DNA from: Lithospermum erythrorhizon
Taxonomy: Eukaryota; Streptophyta; Magnoliopsida; Boraginales; Boraginaceae
Direction of reading: 5' to 3'
NCBI GenBank assembly: GCA_019722365.1
Contig: JADFUC010002185.1
Location: forward strand, 33,495-97,494
Length of the DNA stretch: 64,000 nt
The notes below the pieces were generated by a model. The model did no database searches. It worked only from the letters and a program-made list of their open reading frames with translations, and was not told where the DNA came from. This document shows, in pieces, positions 61,251 to 64,000 of this stretch. Position numbers and translations under genes: made by a program. Numbering within the stretch: position 1 is the stretch's first letter; every line of letters starts with the position of its first letter.

Positions 61251-61613
61251 GCTGATTGGACCTTGCCAGAACACTTATATCAATAAAGTGTAGCGAAGGG
61301 GCAAAATGAATGATTCTAAGAAAGGTCATCTCCCATGAGACATGCGGTTATTTCAATGAGTCATAATGTCCTAATGAATGATGAGATGGACAAGATGAAG
61401 ACGCACCTTATCTTCCGACTATAGGGTCCATGTTTTTCATGTAGTACACACACCTTATGCTTCGACTAAACGATACGAGGCGGTCTATAGGCAAAATCAC
61501 ATTTGGATTGTAGTGAATGACATCTTGTAGTATCTGAAAAGAACTTAAGATGCATTCTTGAGTACATGGCAGAGATGACTATTTGGGTGTGGTAGTGCGC
61601 TGATGCTAGTTTC
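61251..61613 (+). pseudogene. Element C RNase H start
   Basis: Decayed sequence matches the B segment from RHGVQLS to TRPDVSYA. It stops at ADASF (61597-61611), the start of RNase H, where a CACTA-like end begins. Confidence 0.55.
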
Positions 61614-64000
61614 CTTACTAGAAAAATGAGCAAATGTGACACATAATTATAAGCGAGTCACCTGAATGTCGCGGCTTGTGTGGCATTCTTCCAACGATAA
61701 TGCCTCGAGAATAATAAAAACCACTTAAAAATTTCCGGGTAAAAATGCGGCAATATGGCGTTTGTGTGTGGCGCTAATAGTTTTTCCCAACAAAAATACT
61801 ATAGCGTTATTTTGGCATAATAATTATTTCGAAAACATCCGCCATAAAAGCGTGCTTGAGTTTTTGCGGGTATCTGATGCCGCTCGCGTCTGGTCTCTTT
61901 CTCGGGTAAACAGCGTGTCAGCGTCACGGTTTTAATAACCGTATGACATAATTGTGGCGTTTACATATTATCTTTCAAGTACCACGCTAAGGTGAGAAAT
62001 CTAATTCTTTTTGTGCAGCCAATGTAATTGTGGCGTTATGTATAATTAACACTAATAACATAATTTTTATAATTTATCATATTAATATTAACTAATTTAT
62101 CATTTTCTTAGAATGTATTTATGAGGCGTTAGATTTTACTTGAATAAAAATTTAAATTATTTAGGGAAATAATTTAATAGTTTGTGTCATTAGTATGGCG
62201 TTTAATAATTATTCTCATATATTTCAAATTAACTTTTATTTAACCCAATATGCCTCATGCTCAATATTAACTAATTTTTAATTTAAAATTACTTTCCTAA
62301 AACTTTAGATAATGACATTTGTGTGACGTTACCTTAAATGTAATAAACATTTAAATTATTTATAAAATTAATTAAATTATTTGTCTCGTTAATATGGCGT
62401 TGTGTAAATAATTTATTCATAAATTTCATTTAATCAACAATTTTATATCATTATGATATTAATTATGATATAATTTTCTATTGTGGCGGTTCTGTGACGT
62501 TTCGTAAATATTTAAATTAAATTAATTTTCTAATGTGGCGTGTTTTGTGGCGTTACAATTTTAATTAGCAATATCAATTATGATATTAATTTCAAATTGC
62601 TTTTTAATCAACAATTTTATATCGATATTTAAATTAAATTAATGTTTAATGTGGCGGTTATGTGGCGTTACAAATATTCCTAATTAAATTAATATCTTGA
62701 GTACGTCACATATATGTCAAGATTCTAGAACCTTTTCATTTTCATTAACATAAAATTAAAAATGAAAACAAAAAAAATACACCTTAATTTATTCAAACGT
62801 TAAAGTCTACATAGTTTATTGAAACATTAAACTTCTCCTAATAAGGTATTAGAGTTCTAACAAACGCCATCGAGACCACAAATTGAGACCCGAAAGGAGA
62901 TAATCATGCGATCCGGATCTTCCGCAGAATTCATGATACATTTCGAAATCCATGAACTCTCACATCTGTGTTGTTTGCTTGCACAAATTCCATCACCCGT
63001 CGGTAAAGAATAATTTGGGTATTAACTTCATTATTATTTAATGCTTAATTTGAATCTTCGCATCAAAAACTCTATCTAACTTTGATTTGCAAATTCCACT
63101 AATAGTTAGGAAACTGACTTTTGCCATTTCACAGTAAAATCTTGAGGTATTTCCTGATGCATCAACGGCATAATAATATATATATTAACTACACAAAAAT
63201 TAAAGTAATTATATAAAAAAAAAGTACATATATTACAAATCGAGGCTTTGCGGGGTTCGATAAGCATTCTATAAAACTACTCAGCTTAAGGGTTCAAGGT
63301 TATCACTTGGGCATTTTGGGAGAAATTTTGTGATTGTGAAAAAAATGAATTGTGAAATCGATTATGGAATATCTCGATTTATAATGGAAAATGTCAAAAT
63401 GCATGCGGGTTACACTATATATTTATTAAGTTTGAGCGTTTGAATCCACTATGACATGTTTGCGGCGTTTCATACATATAAATAGATTTCATAATATTAC
63501 GAAAAGTGATTAAAATATTTATCTAAAAAAAAAATTCTATATGACATTTTTTGCTTTCACGTTTAGTAACATGTCGTCTCTTATACATGTCGCGTATTAT
63601 ATTAATGTAGCGTTTTTGTAACAAGTTGAATATTATTATATTTTATAAATTAATTATTTAATATTAAATTATTGTAGCGTTATTATGGCGTTGATATTAT
63701 TATTATATCGATTTAATTATTTATTTAATATTAATAGTGTGGCGTTTTCATGGCGTTGATATTATTATATTTTATAAATTAATTAATTAATATTAATTGT
63801 GTGGCGATTATTATGAAAATTGATATATTATTAATTATTTATTTAATATTATTAATAGTCTTGACGTTTTTATGGCGTGTTGAATATTATTATATTTTAT
63901 AAATTAATTATTTAATATTAAGTGTGTGGCGTTATTATGGCGTTGATATTATTATTATATGGGATTTAATTATTTATTTAATAATGTATAGCGACATTTA
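61614..64000. mobile_element. CACTA-like DNA transposon end with subterminal motif array
   Basis: CTTACTAGAAAAATGAGC resembles the CACTA(C)AAGAAAA terminus. Beyond it, TGTGGCGTTA-type motifs recur, often in pairs, near 61755, 61767, 61953, 62029, 62195, 62394, 62483, 62535, 62653 and throughout 63600-64000. Dense short subterminal repeats are typical of CACTA elements. No transposase was recognised and the other end is outside the window. An alternative is a non-autonomous or Mutator-like element. Confidence 0.5.
63606..64000. repeat. Two-monomer tandem array (period ~63 bp, dimer ~127 bp)
   Basis: Monomers begin TGT(A/G)GCG or a decayed form at 63606, 63673, 63738, 63800, 63860, 63925 and 63987. 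Monomers 1, 3 and 5 contain ATTTTATAAATTAATTA. Monomers 2 and 6 contain TTTAATTATTTATTTAATA, and 4 a shortened form. The array thus alternates in an A-B-A-B-A-B order and runs off the window edge. Confidence 0.85.

Larger units (their letters stand above)
53599..61613 (+). mobile_element. Ty1/Copia element C, relative of B
   Basis: It has a clear 5' LTR, primer-binding site, GC-island leader, gag split by an insertion, then degraded protease, integrase, RT and RNase H. It lies inside a Gypsy fragment and ends where a CACTA-like element begins. No 3' LTR is in the window; it should lie to the right. LTR and pol resemble B but are more decayed. Confidence 0.75.

Noticed and set aside
63606..64000. 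CRISPR-like array
   Set aside because: Repeats are contiguous and AT-rich with no unique spacers, in a plant genome.

Overview
This is a plant nuclear window, most likely from a eudicot. It is AT-rich, with two intron-containing plant genes at the left end and transposable-element (TE) debris over most of the rest. No bacterial, organellar, rRNA or canonical tRNA features were seen. Splice junctions were placed by eye from GT/AG sites, reading phase and remembered family sequences. TE family names rest on recognisable domain motifs. No search was run.

Layout. (1) 1-5.3 kb: a SEUSS-like (LDB1/Chip-type) transcriptional co-regulator gene on +, in nine exons whose phases close over 656 codons. 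(2) 6.8-9.04 kb: a three-exon F-box/phloem-protein-2 (PP2-A13-like) gene on -, with a cluster of small frame lesions just after the F-box. An AT-rich MITE-like block lies between the two genes. (3) 10.9-17.0 kb: decayed Ty1/Copia element A. (4) 18.1-39.1 kb: a nest. A SIRE-like Copia (D) was split by a second Copia (B, 20.0-28.7 kb) and by an L1-type LINE on the minus strand (29.9-35.0 kb). Joined, D is about 7.2 kb and still shows both LTRs, gag, integrase, RT, RNase H and a 3' region. (5) 39.5-48.9 kb: small or partial elements, including a solo-LTR-like block, Stowaway-like MITEs, a tRNA-derived SINE with target-site duplication, and a 5'-truncated LINE on +. (6) 49-53.6 kb: poorly recognisable sequence, then a ~95-bp tandem array next to a minus-strand Tat/Ogre-type Ty3/Gypsy fragment. 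(7) 53.6-61.6 kb: Copia element C, a relative of B, inserted in that Gypsy fragment and itself carrying a ~2.5-kb insertion with ~97-bp repeats. (8) 61.6 kb to the end: a CACTA-like terminus with many copies of a TGTGGCGTTA-type motif, ending in an alternating two-monomer tandem array.

Only the two leftmost genes are candidates for host function: one nuclear co-regulator and one SCF-type F-box/lectin-like protein. Every TE polyprotein is interrupted. The best kept is the B reverse transcriptase, 296 open codons with YVDD. I found no convincing new biological system. The most unusual items are the decayed duplicate exon in the SEUSS-like gene, the duplicated splice-acceptor region in the PP2 gene, the three-element nest, the shared GC-rich leader island in B and C, and the higher-order repeat at the right edge.
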